In this document: piece after piece, positions 17,300 to 24,805 of the stretch
Numbering within the stretch: position 1 is the first letter of the stretch
Layout of the letters: each line of letters begins with the position of its first letter
Notes under the pieces: generated by a model
Databases searched by the model: none
What the model was told of the DNA's origin: nothing
What the model saw: only the letters and a program-made list of their open reading frames with translations
Position numbers and translations under genes: made by a program
Assembly (NCBI RefSeq): GCF_900107455.1
Contig: NZ_FNQB01000002.1
Span: 1,612,001-1,676,000 of the forward strand
Length of the DNA: 64,000 nucleotides
Origin: Asanoa ishikariensis
Lineage (GTDB): Bacteria > Actinomycetota > Actinomycetes > Mycobacteriales > Micromonosporaceae
Direction: 5' to 3'

Positions 17300-18095
17300 T
17301 CCACTTCAGAAGGCGCTGCAGTCGGCGCTGAAGCCGCGTATGCTCCGCGACGCTCTGCACGGAGTGCAGGTCGGCCACCCGCTGCACCCGGCACTGGCCT
17401 CGTTCACATTGGGCTCGATGACCAGCGCCGCGATCCTCGACGTGCTGCGCGGCCAGGAGTTCCCGGCGACCCTCATGGTCGGCGGCGCCGTGGCCAGCGC
17501 ACCCATCACCGTCCTCGCCGGCGCGAACGACTGGGCGGAGCTCGACGCCGAGCAGCGCCGGGTCGGCCTCGTACACATGCTGGTCAACGCGGCGTCGGTC
17601 GGCTTCTACACCGCTTCGCTGCTGCTCCGCCTGCGCGGCGACCACGCACGCGGCCGGCTCCTCGGCTTCGCCGGCTTCTGCCTCGTCAACGTGGGCGCGT
17701 TCCTCGGCGGGCACCTGGCCTACAAGCAGGGCGCCCAGGTCAACCAGGCGGCCACCCAGCTCCACCGGATCAGCGACGGCTGGCACCCGGTGGCCGACAT
17801 CAGCGCGCTGCCACACGGCATGCCCGTCTCCCGCAGCATCGGCGAGGTGCCGGTGCTCGTCTACCGCGACGGCGACCGGGTCTCGGTGCTGCTCGAACGC
17901 TGCGGCCACGAGACCGGCCCGCTCGGCGAGGGCCGCGTGGTCGACGTCGACGGCGACGCCTGCGTCGAGTGCCCCTGGCACGGCAGCACCTTCCGGCTCG
18001 CCGACGGTCTGGTCATGCACGGCCCCGCCGGGTCCGATCAGCCTGTCCTACGTACCCGCGTGGTCAACGATGTGGTCGAGGCAAACCTGCCGTAA
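17244..18095 (+). CDS. DUF2231 membrane domain fused to Rieske [2Fe-2S] domain
   Basis: A 283-residue membrane protein. The N-terminal two-thirds is DUF2231 with four hydrophobic helices, opened by G-V-Q-V-G-H-P-L-H-P-A. The C-terminal third is a Rieske domain with both cluster-binding boxes complete: C-G-H-E-T-G and C-P-W-H-G-S. It should pass electrons at the inner face of the membrane; partners are unknown. I chose ATG 17244. A GTG at 17217 in the same frame would add nine residues and lengthen the overlap with the ABC exporter to 83 bp. Confidence 0.88.
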   Translation: MKQLLTRLEQASGLDRISDPLQKALQSALKPRMLRDALHGVQVGHPLHPALASFTLGSMTSAAILDVLRGQEFPATLMVGGAVASAPITVLAGANDWAELDAEQRRVGLVHMLVNAASVGFYTASLLLRLRGDHARGRLLGFAGFCLVNVGAFLGGHLAYKQGAQVNQAATQLHRISDGWHPVADISALPHGMPVSRSIGEVPVLVYRDGDRVSVLLERCGHETGPLGEGRVVDVDGDACVECPWHGSTFRLADGLVMHGPAGSDQPVLRTRVVNDVVEANLP

Positions 18096-18140
18096 CCGCA
18101 CGTCCACAAGGGAAACCGCTGATCGTGGCATGCTTTGCCG

Positions 18141-19331
18141 GTGACGGAAGCTGAGATCGTGCCGGAGCCGCCGGCGCAGCAGCCCCGCCGGCTGCGCCGG
18201 ACGGTGCTGACCCTCGCCACGATGGTGCTCATCCTCTTCGGGGTGCCGTGCGGGTTGCTCGTCTTCGCCGGTCAGGACTGGCCGGCCTGGGCTCGCGGCC
18301 TCGGCAGCGCGGTCTTCTTCTTCGGCGCCCTGCTCTACGGGCGGATGATGGTGCTCGGCCACGGCCGCCGGCACCGCGACTGGGCCGCCCGCATCGGCGA
18401 CACCACGCTCGGCGTCATCTGGGTGTTGTTCACCTGCTCGATCCTGGCGCAACTGGTGCGGCTGCCGCTGTGGGCCGGCGGCGTCGACGACCCGCTGCGG
18501 TCCCGGATCACGGCGGGGGCCGCTCTTTTCGCCGCGCTGGTGCTGCTCGGTTGGGGCCACTACGAGGCGATGCGGGTCTCCCGCGTACGCGAGGTCGAGG
18601 TCACCATCCCGCGCCTGGGCATCGGGCTGGACGGCCTGCGTGTGGTCCTGCTGACCGACACGCACTACGGCCCGATCAACCGGGCGCGCTGGTCGGCGGG
18701 CGTCGTCGACGTGGTCAACGCGCTCGACGCCGACCTGGTTTGCCACACCGGCGACATCGCCGACGGCACGGTCACCCAGCGCCTGGAGCAGGCGGCGCCG
18801 CTCGGCCAGGTGAAAGCCCGCTACGGCCGGGCGTACGTGACGGGCAACCACGAGTACTTCTCGGAAGCGCAGGAGTGGCTCGACCACATGCGCGAACTGG
18901 GCTGGGACTCCCTGCACAACCGGCACATCGTGCTCACCCGCGACGGTTCGAGCCTGGTGGTGGCCGGCGTCGACGACCGCACCGCGGCGCTGTCCGGCAA
19001 GCCCGGCCACCGCACCGACCACGCGGCCGCGCTCGCCGGAGCCGACCCGGACCTGCCGGTGCTGCTGCTGGCACACCAGCCCCGCCAGATCGACGGCGCC
19101 GTGGAGCACGGGATCGACCTCCAGATCTCCGGCCACACGCACGGCGGGCAGATCTGGCCCTTTCACTACCTGGTGCTCACCGACCAGCCGGTGCTGCACG
19201 GCCTGAGCCGGCACGGCGAGCGGACCCAGCTCTACACGAGCCGGGGCACCGGTTTCTGGGGCCCGCCGTTCCGGGTCTTCGCGCCCAGCGAGATCACGCT
19301 CATCACGTTGCGGGCCGCCGCTCAGAGGTAG
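18141..19331 (+). CDS. Membrane-anchored metallophosphoesterase (YkuE/YaeI-like)
   Basis: A 396-residue protein with four hydrophobic helices in the first 145 residues, then a calcineurin-like phosphoesterase domain. The metal-binding motifs are all present: L-T-D-T-H, H-T-G-D-I-A-D, T-G-N-H-E, L-A-H-Q-P and S-G-H-T-H-G-G-Q. Relatives hydrolyse UDP-diacylglucosamine or phosphodiesters at the membrane. I prefer GTG 18141; a TTG at 18135 is also in frame. The 3' end overlaps the convergent DoxX-like gene by 10 bp. Confidence 0.9.
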   Translation: MTEAEIVPEPPAQQPRRLRRTVLTLATMVLILFGVPCGLLVFAGQDWPAWARGLGSAVFFFGALLYGRMMVLGHGRRHRDWAARIGDTTLGVIWVLFTCSILAQLVRLPLWAGGVDDPLRSRITAGAALFAALVLLGWGHYEAMRVSRVREVEVTIPRLGIGLDGLRVVLLTDTHYGPINRARWSAGVVDVVNALDADLVCHTGDIADGTVTQRLEQAAPLGQVKARYGRAYVTGNHEYFSEAQEWLDHMRELGWDSLHNRHIVLTRDGSSLVVAGVDDRTAALSGKPGHRTDHAAALAGADPDLPVLLLAHQPRQIDGAVEHGIDLQISGHTHGGQIWPFHYLVLTDQPVLHGLSRHGERTQLYTSRGTGFWGPPFRVFAPSEITLITLRAAAQR

Positions 19332-19672
19332 CAGAGGCTGACCAGCCCCGACAGGACACCGAGCCCGACCGCGTTGCGGAAGTTGCGGCGGAGGTCGCGG
19401 GCGCGCAGGTGCATGCCGACCGCGATCGCGAAGTACGCGACCAGCGCCGCGCAGGTCAGCACGCCCAGGTAGGGCACGACCAGGCCGAGCAGGAGGCCCG
19501 TGCCGGCGGCCAGCTTGATCGGGGTGAGCAGGCGGCGGACCAGCGGCGGCGCGTGCACATCGTCGAGGCAGCGGCGCACCGCGTCCACCGGCCGCGCGCA
19601 CATGGCGGCGTCGACGTACTGGATCGCGGCGAGCACCAGGACCGGCCAGACCGGGTCGGCGATGATGGTCAT
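19322..19672 (-). CDS. DoxX-like small membrane protein
   Basis: A 116-residue, four-helix membrane protein. The conserved DoxX-like features are A-I-Q-Y-V-D-A near the start, P-I-K-L-A-A-G-T-G-L-L-L-G in the middle and a basic H-L-R-A-R-D segment before the last helix. The family has been linked to quinone or redox functions, but roles differ. ATG 19672 was chosen; a GTG two codons upstream is equally possible. It overlaps the metallophosphoesterase gene at the 3' ends. Confidence 0.78.
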   Translation of the reverse strand: MTIIADPVWPVLVLAAIQYVDAAMCARPVDAVRRCLDDVHAPPLVRRLLTPIKLAAGTGLLLGLVVPYLGVLTCAALVAYFAIAVGMHLRARDLRRNFRNAVGLGVLSGLVSLCYL

Positions 19673-19720
19673 GCTCACAGGACGGGAGCGAACGGCGAGA
19701 TGTGACATAGATTCGTCGGT

Positions 19721-20689
19721 GTGCGTTGGGTGATCGTGGGTGCGGGCGCTGTCGGTGGAGTAGTCGGTGGCCGCCTGGCGGCGGCCGGGCAGGACGTGGT
19801 GCTGGTCGCCCGCGGCGCGCATCTCGACGCGCTCCGCCGGGACGGGCTCGCGCTGCACTCGCCGGAGGGCCGGCAGACGCTGCGGCTGCCGGCGGTCGGC
19901 GCGGTCACCGAACACGAGTGGTGCCCCGGCGACGTGGCGGTGCTCGCGGTCAAGGGCATGGACACCCCCGACGTGCTGCGCCCGCTGGCGACGGTCGCGC
20001 CGCCGGAGACCCCGGTGCTGTGCCTCCAGAACGGCGTGGCCAACGAATGCGCGGCGCTGCGCGTGTTCCCCAACGTGTACGGAGTGTGGGTGATCCTCCC
20101 GGCCACCCACCTCGCGCCGGGCGTCGTGGTAGCCCACAGCGCACCGACCCCCGGCGGCCTCGACCTCGGCCGGGTCCCGGGCGGTGTCGACGACACCGCC
20201 AAGGCGTTGGCGGCCGGCCTGCGCGAGGCCGGCTTCGCCTCGGAGGCGCGGGCCGACATCATGCGCTGGAAATATGCCAAGCTGCTGACGAACCTCGGCA
20301 ACGCGATCCAGGCCCTCTGCGGCCCGGACGCGGAAGGCATCGACACGGTCGACGCGCTGCTGCGCACGGAGGCCGCCGACGTCCTGCGCGTGGCCGGCAT
20401 CGACGTGGCCACCGAGGCGGAGGAGGCCGAGCGCCGCAAGGGCCTGCTGGCCATCAAGCCGGTCGAGGGCACCCCGCGCGGCGGCGGGTCGAGCTGGCAG
20501 AGCCTGGCCCGCGGCACGGGCACCGTCGAGGCCGACTATCTCAACGGCGAGATCGTGCTGCTGGGCCGCCTGCACGGCGTCGCGACGCCGGCCAACGAGC
20601 TCGTCCGCCAACTCGTCAACCGCGCGGCCCGCGAAGGCACCCGCCCAGGCGCCCTGACCCCCACCCAGTTCCTGTCGCTCCTGCCCTGA
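19721..20689 (+). CDS. Ketopantoate reductase family protein (ApbA/PanE)
   Basis: A 322-residue NADPH-dependent reductase. The Rossmann motif is G-A-G-A-V-G-G (8-14), with V-A-R-G-A-H after the second strand. The central catalytic Lys lies in M-R-W-K-Y-A-K-L-L-T-N-L-G-N-A, and S-S-W-Q-S-L-A-R-G marks the C-terminal helical domain. PanE makes pantoate for coenzyme A, but this fold is also used for other 2-oxoacid reductions, and many actinomycetes carry several copies, so a pantothenate role is not certain. The start is GTG 19721. Confidence 0.88.
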   Translation: MRWVIVGAGAVGGVVGGRLAAAGQDVVLVARGAHLDALRRDGLALHSPEGRQTLRLPAVGAVTEHEWCPGDVAVLAVKGMDTPDVLRPLATVAPPETPVLCLQNGVANECAALRVFPNVYGVWVILPATHLAPGVVVAHSAPTPGGLDLGRVPGGVDDTAKALAAGLREAGFASEARADIMRWKYAKLLTNLGNAIQALCGPDAEGIDTVDALLRTEAADVLRVAGIDVATEAEEAERRKGLLAIKPVEGTPRGGGSSWQSLARGTGTVEADYLNGEIVLLGRLHGVATPANELVRQLVNRAAREGTRPGALTPTQFLSLLP

Positions 20690-20769
20690 CCCCGGCGCCG
20701 CCCCGGTCGGTCAGGCTTGAGCCGCCGCTGCGGGAGGCATCCGCCCGGGCGCCCTGACCGCGCTCAGCG

Positions 20770-21321
20770 CTACTGGCCGGCCACGGCGTAGGTCAGATAG
20801 GCGAACGGGCCTACCTGCTCCACCGCGGTGAGGGCCAAGCGGCGCGACGTTAGTCGGCGGGGTAGCAGCGGTGCGCCAGCACCCAGGGTCACCGGTGTCA
20901 CGCCGAGGATGATCTCGTCGAGCAGGTTGGCGTCGGCGAAGGCGCCGACCAGCTCGCCGCCGCCGACGAGCCAGATGTCGCGGTCGCCCGCGGCCGCCGT
21001 CATCGCCGCGTGCACCGGGCGGACGTCGCCCGAGACGAAGGTGAGGTTGACGCCCGGGATCGTCGGTAGGTCACGGTGGGTGAAGACCCAGGTCGGACGG
21101 TCGCCGTACCACTCCTGCCATTTCGACGGGTTCTCGAGTAGCTTCTCGTGGTCGAGCATCCACTCGTAGGTCGTCGAGCCCATCGCCATGGCGCCGACCT
21201 GTGCGATGAACGGGCCGAAGCGGTCGTCGCGGTCGGTGACCTCGAAGAGCCAGTCGAGCGAGTTGCGCTCGTCAGCGATGAAGCCGTCGATGGAGGTCGC
21301 GGTGTAGTAGCGGGTAGCCAT
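20770..21321 (-). CDS. Dihydrofolate reductase-like (RibD C-terminal) family protein
   Basis: A 183-residue protein of the RibD-C/dihydrofolate-reductase fold. It opens Y-Y-T-A-T-S-I-D-G-F-I-A, then has M-A-M-G-S-T-T-Y-E-W and the NADPH-binding loop I-W-L-V-G-G-G-E-L-V-G-A-F. Closely similar actinobacterial proteins are annotated as deaminase/reductases, and their substrates are mostly unknown. It is a single gene, 35 bp downstream of the GNAT gene on the same strand, so the two may be co-transcribed. Confidence 0.85.
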   Translation of the reverse strand: MATRYYTATSIDGFIADERNSLDWLFEVTDRDDRFGPFIAQVGAMAMGSTTYEWMLDHEKLLENPSKWQEWYGDRPTWVFTHRDLPTIPGVNLTFVSGDVRPVHAAMTAAAGDRDIWLVGGGELVGAFADANLLDEIILGVTPVTLGAGAPLLPRRLTSRRLALTAVEQVGPFAYLTYAVAGQ

Positions 21322-21356
21322 GCTGACACCACACCACAGGGGTACGACAAGAACGC

Positions 21357-21890
21357 TCAGCGCGGCGACGGGTCCGACCGCAACCGGCTGTAGAGGTAGC
21401 CGTTGCGCCAGGCGCCCTCCCGGAACTCGCATGCCCGGATCACGCCTTCGAGCTGGAAACCGGCCTTGACCAGCGAATGCCGCTCGGGCAGGTTCTCCTC
21501 GTGCGTGCCGGCCTGGATCCGCTGCACCGGCGAGTGCGCGAACAGGTAGTCACAGAGCATCGCCTGCGCGCGCCAGCCGATGCCGCGGCCCCGGAAGTCC
21601 GGGAGCAGCGCGATGCCGATCTCCCAGTAGGGCGCCCGCCCGGCGTAGAGGCCCTCGTTGAAGCTAACGAACCCGGCCCGCTTGCTGCCGGCCACCTCGA
21701 CGACCAACCGCCCGTCGCGTTCACCGAGAAAACCGTCCTCCGCGTAACGCTTCGCGACCCCCTGCGCGTCCAGGAAGCCCCGCCAGTCGAGCCCGATCAG
21801 CCCTGGCTCGACGCAGAACCGGCGGAACATGTCGAGGTCGTCTTCGTCGGACACCGGCCGCAGCCGGATCGCGATGTCGGTCACCACCAT
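21357..21890 (-). CDS. GNAT family acetyltransferase
   Basis: A 177-residue RimJ-like acetyltransferase: I-R-L-R-P-V-S-D-E-D at the start, W-E-I-G-I-A-L-L-P-D-F-R-G-R-G-I-G in the acetyl-CoA-binding region (about 110-126), and E-E-N-L-P-E-R-H-S-L-V-K-A-G-F typical of the C-terminal half. Substrate unknown. ATG 21890 fits the family start. It is divergent from the ComB gene, with 46 bp between starts. Confidence 0.87.
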   Translation of the reverse strand: MVVTDIAIRLRPVSDEDDLDMFRRFCVEPGLIGLDWRGFLDAQGVAKRYAEDGFLGERDGRLVVEVAGSKRAGFVSFNEGLYAGRAPYWEIGIALLPDFRGRGIGWRAQAMLCDYLFAHSPVQRIQAGTHEENLPERHSLVKAGFQLEGVIRACEFREGAWRNGYLYSRLRSDPSPR

Positions 21891-21936
21891 CCGGCCATCC
21901 TGCCGGCCGGAAACGCGCCTGTGTGACCCTGCTCGC

Positions 21937-22689
21937 GTGGAGGCATGGTCGCAGCGCGGGTACGGGGTCCGGTTCGAGTGGGGTCCGGAGGGGGCACGAC
22001 GGCTTGCGCCGGGCAGCGCGTACGCGGTGGTCGTCGACGTTCTGTCGTTCACCACCTCGGTGTCGGTGCTGGTCGACGCCGGCACCCGGGTGCGTCCCCG
22101 GGCCTGGCACGCCGACCCCGACGAGGACGAAGCAGGAGTGCCGGTCGCGGTCGGCCGCCGCGCGGTGACGCCGGAACGCCCGTGGTCGCTGTCGCCGGCG
22201 GCGTTGCGCCGCGCGCCGCGTACACCGGAGCTCGTCCTGCCCTCACCCAACGGCTCGGCCATCGCCGCCGCGATCAAGGACCACTGCGGCCTCGTCGCCG
22301 GCAGCCTCCGCAATGCCGAAGCGGTCGGCCGGTGGTTGCGGCAATCAGGCGTAGGTACGCCCGACCGCCCGCTTACCGTGATCGCCGCGGGGGAGCGCTG
22401 GCCGGACGACAGCCTGCGCCCGGCCGTGGAGGACCTGCTCGGCGCCGGCGCGGTGATCGCTGCCCTGGGCGCCGCCACTCTCTCCCCGGAGGCGGAGACC
22501 GCGATGCGGGCGTACGGGGGAGCAGACCTCGAACGCACCATCATGGACAGTGCCTCGGGACGCGAACTGGCCGCGATCGGCTTCGCGGAGGACGTCGCGA
22601 TAGCGGTGGAGGCGAACGCGTCGGACGCCGTGCCGGTGTTCCGGGACGGCGCGTTCAGCGCAGCAGACCCCGGATCGGGTGCGGGCTGA
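21937..22689 (+). CDS. comB: 2-phosphosulfolactate phosphatase (ComB) family protein
   Basis: A 250-residue ComB-fold protein. Diagnostic stretches are V-V-V-D-V-L-S-F-T-T-S-V near residue 31, L-P-S-P-N-G-S-A-I near 105, G-L-V-A-G-S-L-R-N-A near 121, and I-A-A-G-E-R-W. In methanogens ComB dephosphorylates phosphosulfolactate on the way to coenzyme M. Actinobacterial copies are widespread without the rest of that pathway, and none of it is in this window, so the bacterial substrate is open. The start is GTG 21937. The 3' end overlaps the convergent deformylase gene by 35 bp. Confidence 0.82.
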   Translation: MEAWSQRGYGVRFEWGPEGARRLAPGSAYAVVVDVLSFTTSVSVLVDAGTRVRPRAWHADPDEDEAGVPVAVGRRAVTPERPWSLSPAALRRAPRTPELVLPSPNGSAIAAAIKDHCGLVAGSLRNAEAVGRWLRQSGVGTPDRPLTVIAAGERWPDDSLRPAVEDLLGAGAVIAALGAATLSPEAETAMRAYGGADLERTIMDSASGRELAAIGFAEDVAIAVEANASDAVPVFRDGAFSAADPGSGAG

Positions 22690-23170
22690 GCTTCACGCGG
22701 ATGTCGCGCATCGCGGTGCGCCGGGTGGCCGGGTCGAGCCGGTCCAGGAACAGCACGCCGTCGAGGTGGTCGGTCTCGTGCTGGAGGCACCGGGCCAGCT
22801 CGTCGGTGCCGACCACCTGCGCCGGGCGCCCGTGCTGGTCGACGCCGTGCCCGACCGTGTGCAACCGCCGCCGGGTGTCGTAGTAGAGCCCCGGGATCGA
22901 GAGGCACCCCTCCGGGCCGAACTGCTCCTCGTCGGAGGGGAAGTCCAGGGCCGGGTTGACCAGGTGGCCGCGCACGCCGTCGACGTCGAAGACGAACACC
23001 CGCAGCGGCACGCCGATCTGCGGCGCCGCGAGCCCCGAGCCGCGCTGGTCGCGCAGGGTCTCGCTCAGGTCCTGGACCAGCGTGCGCAAGGACTTGTCGA
23101 AGTCGGTGACCGGGTCGGCCGCCATCGTCAGCACCGGGTCGCCGAAGAGCCGCACCTGCCGCACCGTCAT
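22655..23170 (-). CDS. def: Peptide deformylase
   Basis: A 171-residue metalloenzyme that removes the N-formyl group from new proteins at the ribosome exit. All three motifs are present: G-S-G-L-A-A-P-Q (44-51), E-G-C-L-S with ligand Cys89, and Q-H-E-T-D-H with ligands His131 and His135 and catalytic Glu132. Genomes of this type usually have several def copies; this one sits away from fmt. It is divergent from an ArsR regulator/AAC(2') pair and shares with them an 18-bp perfect palindrome, suggesting joint control. Confidence 0.95.
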   Translation of the reverse strand: MTVRQVRLFGDPVLTMAADPVTDFDKSLRTLVQDLSETLRDQRGSGLAAPQIGVPLRVFVFDVDGVRGHLVNPALDFPSDEEQFGPEGCLSIPGLYYDTRRRLHTVGHGVDQHGRPAQVVGTDELARCLQHETDHLDGVLFLDRLDPATRRTAMRDIRVKLSPHPIRGLLR

Positions 23171-23194
23171 TCGAGACCACCCCGTAGAAGTGAC

Positions 23195-23212
23195 TTTGCA
23201 AAGCTTTGCAAA
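23195..23212. promoter_or_regulatory. Perfect 18-bp palindrome between def and arsR genes (candidate ArsR operator)
   Basis: The sequence TTTGCAAAGCTTTGCAAA is its own reverse complement. It lies 25 bp upstream of def and 13 bp upstream of the arsR-type gene, in a 54-bp divergent gap, where bound protein would block both promoters. Its A/T content stands out in this genome. ArsR-family dimers bind symmetric sites of this size. Confidence 0.7.
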
Positions 23213-23224
23213 TAGCAGGGTACG

Positions 23225-23743
23225 ATGCGATGCGTGATCGGGCAAGACACGGAGATGGCGTTGCGGCACCCGCTGCGGGTGGCGCTCATCGACCTGCTGA
23301 CCACCGCCGGCTCGGTGACGGCAAACGAGGCCGCCCGCCGGCTCGGCGAGAGCTCCGGCGCCTGCTCGTTCCACCTGCGACAGTTGGAGCGCTACGGCTA
23401 CGTCGAGCCGGTCGCGGGAGCCCACGGCCGCGCGCGCCCGTGGCGCTTGACCACACCGCCCCCGGCGCCGAAACCGGCCCATGGGCTCGGATCTCTGGCC
23501 CGAGAGCTGGAGGACGAGGGCTACCACCGCTGGCTAGCGCGGCGCCACACAGCCCCGGAACGCTGGCGCCGCGACGAGGCGTTCAGCGAGGTGCTGCACC
23601 TGACCCCCGACGAACTGGCCATAGTCGCGGCCCAGATCAACGCCGTCCTCGCGCCCTACGCCGCCCGAAAACGCCCCCGCGGCAGCGGCCCAGTGGGCGT
23701 GGTCGCCCGCGTCTTCCCCCTGATCCCCGAGGCAGACGAATGA
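23225..23743 (+). CDS. ArsR-type winged-helix transcriptional regulator
   Basis: A 172-residue regulator. Residues 11-75 form a winged helix: L-R-H-P-L-R-V-A-L-I-D-L-L then T-A-N-E-A-A-R-R-L-G-E-S-S-G-A-C-S-F-H-L-R-Q-L as the recognition helix and R-A-R-P-W-R-L as the wing. No metal-binding Cys pair of classic ArsR is present, so a non-metal signal is likely. Its stop overlaps the AAC(2') start by 4 bp (ATGA), so the two are made together. It is divergent from def across a perfect palindrome. Start ATG 23225 or GTG 23234. Confidence 0.87.
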   Translation: MRCVIGQDTEMALRHPLRVALIDLLTTAGSVTANEAARRLGESSGACSFHLRQLERYGYVEPVAGAHGRARPWRLTTPPPAPKPAHGLGSLARELEDEGYHRWLARRHTAPERWRRDEAFSEVLHLTPDELAIVAAQINAVLAPYAARKRPRGSGPVGVVARVFPLIPEADE

Positions 23744-24267
23744 TCGAGCTCGTGCATACGAGCGCCGCCGGCTCGGTCGCGCTGGGTGCCGCGTATCGCC
23801 TCCTGGAGGACGTCTTCCGGGGCGACTTCGGTGCCGAGGACTGGGAGCACTCACTCGGTGGCATGCACGCCTTCGCCTGGGAGGGCGCGACGTTGGTCGG
23901 CCACGGCAGCGTTGTGCAGCGCCGGCTTGTCCATAACGGACGCGCGTTGCGTTGCGGCTATGTCGAGGGCGTCGGTGTGCACCCGGATCACCGGCGGCGC
24001 GGATACGGCGGCGAGGTGATGGCTGCGCTCGAGTCTGTCATTCGGGCGGGCTACGACCTGGGCGCGCTTGGCACCACCGACGAAGGTGAGCCGTTCTATC
24101 GCTCCCGAGGCTGGCTGACCTGGGCCGGCCCGCTCGCCGCCCTGACCCCCGACGGCATCCGGGACACCCCGGACGAGCAGGGCGCCGTCTACGTCTTCCC
24201 GGGCGTCATGCCGCTCGACCTGTCCGCGCCGCTGATCTGCGACTGGCGCGACGGCGACGTCTGGTAG
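23740..24267 (+). CDS. aac(2')-I: Aminoglycoside 2'-N-acetyltransferase, AAC(2')-I family
   Basis: A 175-residue GNAT enzyme that should acetylate the 2'-amino group of aminoglycosides such as gentamicin, tobramycin or kanamycin B using acetyl-CoA. It follows the mycobacterial AAC(2')-Ic pattern throughout: D-W-E-H-S-L-G-G-M-H-A, the V-V-Q-R-R-L strand, A-L-R-C-G-Y-V-E-G-V, H-R-R-R-G-Y-G-G acetyl-CoA loop, Y-R-S-R-G-W-L-T-W-x-G-P, and the terminal C-D-W-R-D-G-D-V-W. It is coupled to an ArsR-type regulator, which is unusual for a chromosomal AAC(2'). The last 79 bp overlap the convergent Nudix gene. True substrate could be endogenous. Confidence 0.88.
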   Translation: MIELVHTSAAGSVALGAAYRLLEDVFRGDFGAEDWEHSLGGMHAFAWEGATLVGHGSVVQRRLVHNGRALRCGYVEGVGVHPDHRRRGYGGEVMAALESVIRAGYDLGALGTTDEGEPFYRSRGWLTWAGPLAALTPDGIRDTPDEQGAVYVFPGVMPLDLSAPLICDWRDGDVW

Positions 24268-24725
24268 CCACCCTCCAGATAGACCCCGCCCTCGGTGAGG
24301 AGCGCCTCGCGCACCCGCCGGGCCAGCCGCGGCCGCAGGAAACCGTCCAGTGAAGCCAGAGCCACGAACTCGAAACCCGACAGCTCGTCGGGTGGCAGCA
24401 CGATAGAAGCCACGGCCGCCGGGGAAACCGTTCCGCCGTCGAACAGGAACATCAGCCCCGCGTCCCACGGTCCGTCGGCCGCCACCCAGTCGACCACCAG
24501 CAGCCGCCCCACCGGGAAGTCGACGCCGAGCTCCTCGCGCACCTCCCGGCGTGCCGCCGCCAGCGGGGACTCGTCGGCCTCCACCGAGCCACCCGGCACC
24601 TCCCACCCGGTCTTGTAGGTCGGGCGGACCAGGAGCACCCCACCGGCGCTGTCGCGGAAGAGCACGCCGGCCGCCGCCCGGACGCGGGCCAGGCCCGCGA
24701 TGTGTGCGGTCAGATCGAAAGTCAC
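24189..24725 (-). CDS. Nudix hydrolase
   Basis: A 178-residue protein with a complete Nudix box: G-G-S-V-E-A-D-E-S-P-L then R-R-E-V-R-E-E-L-G-V (about residues 45-67), which binds Mg and hydrolyses nucleoside diphosphate derivatives. The fold begins V-R-A-A-A-G-V-L-F-R-D. The C-terminal part continues past the usual end into the AAC(2') coding region, overlapping it by 79 bp on the other strand. The GTG at 24725 gives a start of the expected length; earlier starts are possible. Substrate unknown. Confidence 0.82.
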   Translation of the reverse strand: MTFDLTAHIAGLARVRAAAGVLFRDSAGGVLLVRPTYKTGWEVPGGSVEADESPLAAARREVREELGVDFPVGRLLVVDWVAADGPWDAGLMFLFDGGTVSPAAVASIVLPPDELSGFEFVALASLDGFLRPRLARRVREALLTEGGVYLEGGYQTSPSRQSQISGADRSSGMTPGKT

Positions 24726-24805
24726 CCCCGGAATTCTCCCGCGAAATGTCGAAAAGAAGGCGACAGCCGCTACGTCACAGGTAAAGACAGGCAAGGGAGA
24801 GGGTT

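Noticed and set aside
21937-22689. A coenzyme M pathway implied by the ComB-family gene
   Set aside because: No other coenzyme M gene is present, and ComB-like genes are widespread in actinomycetes.
23740-24267. Aminoglycoside self-resistance of a producer strain
   Set aside because: No aminoglycoside biosynthetic gene lies in the window, so self-resistance cannot be claimed.
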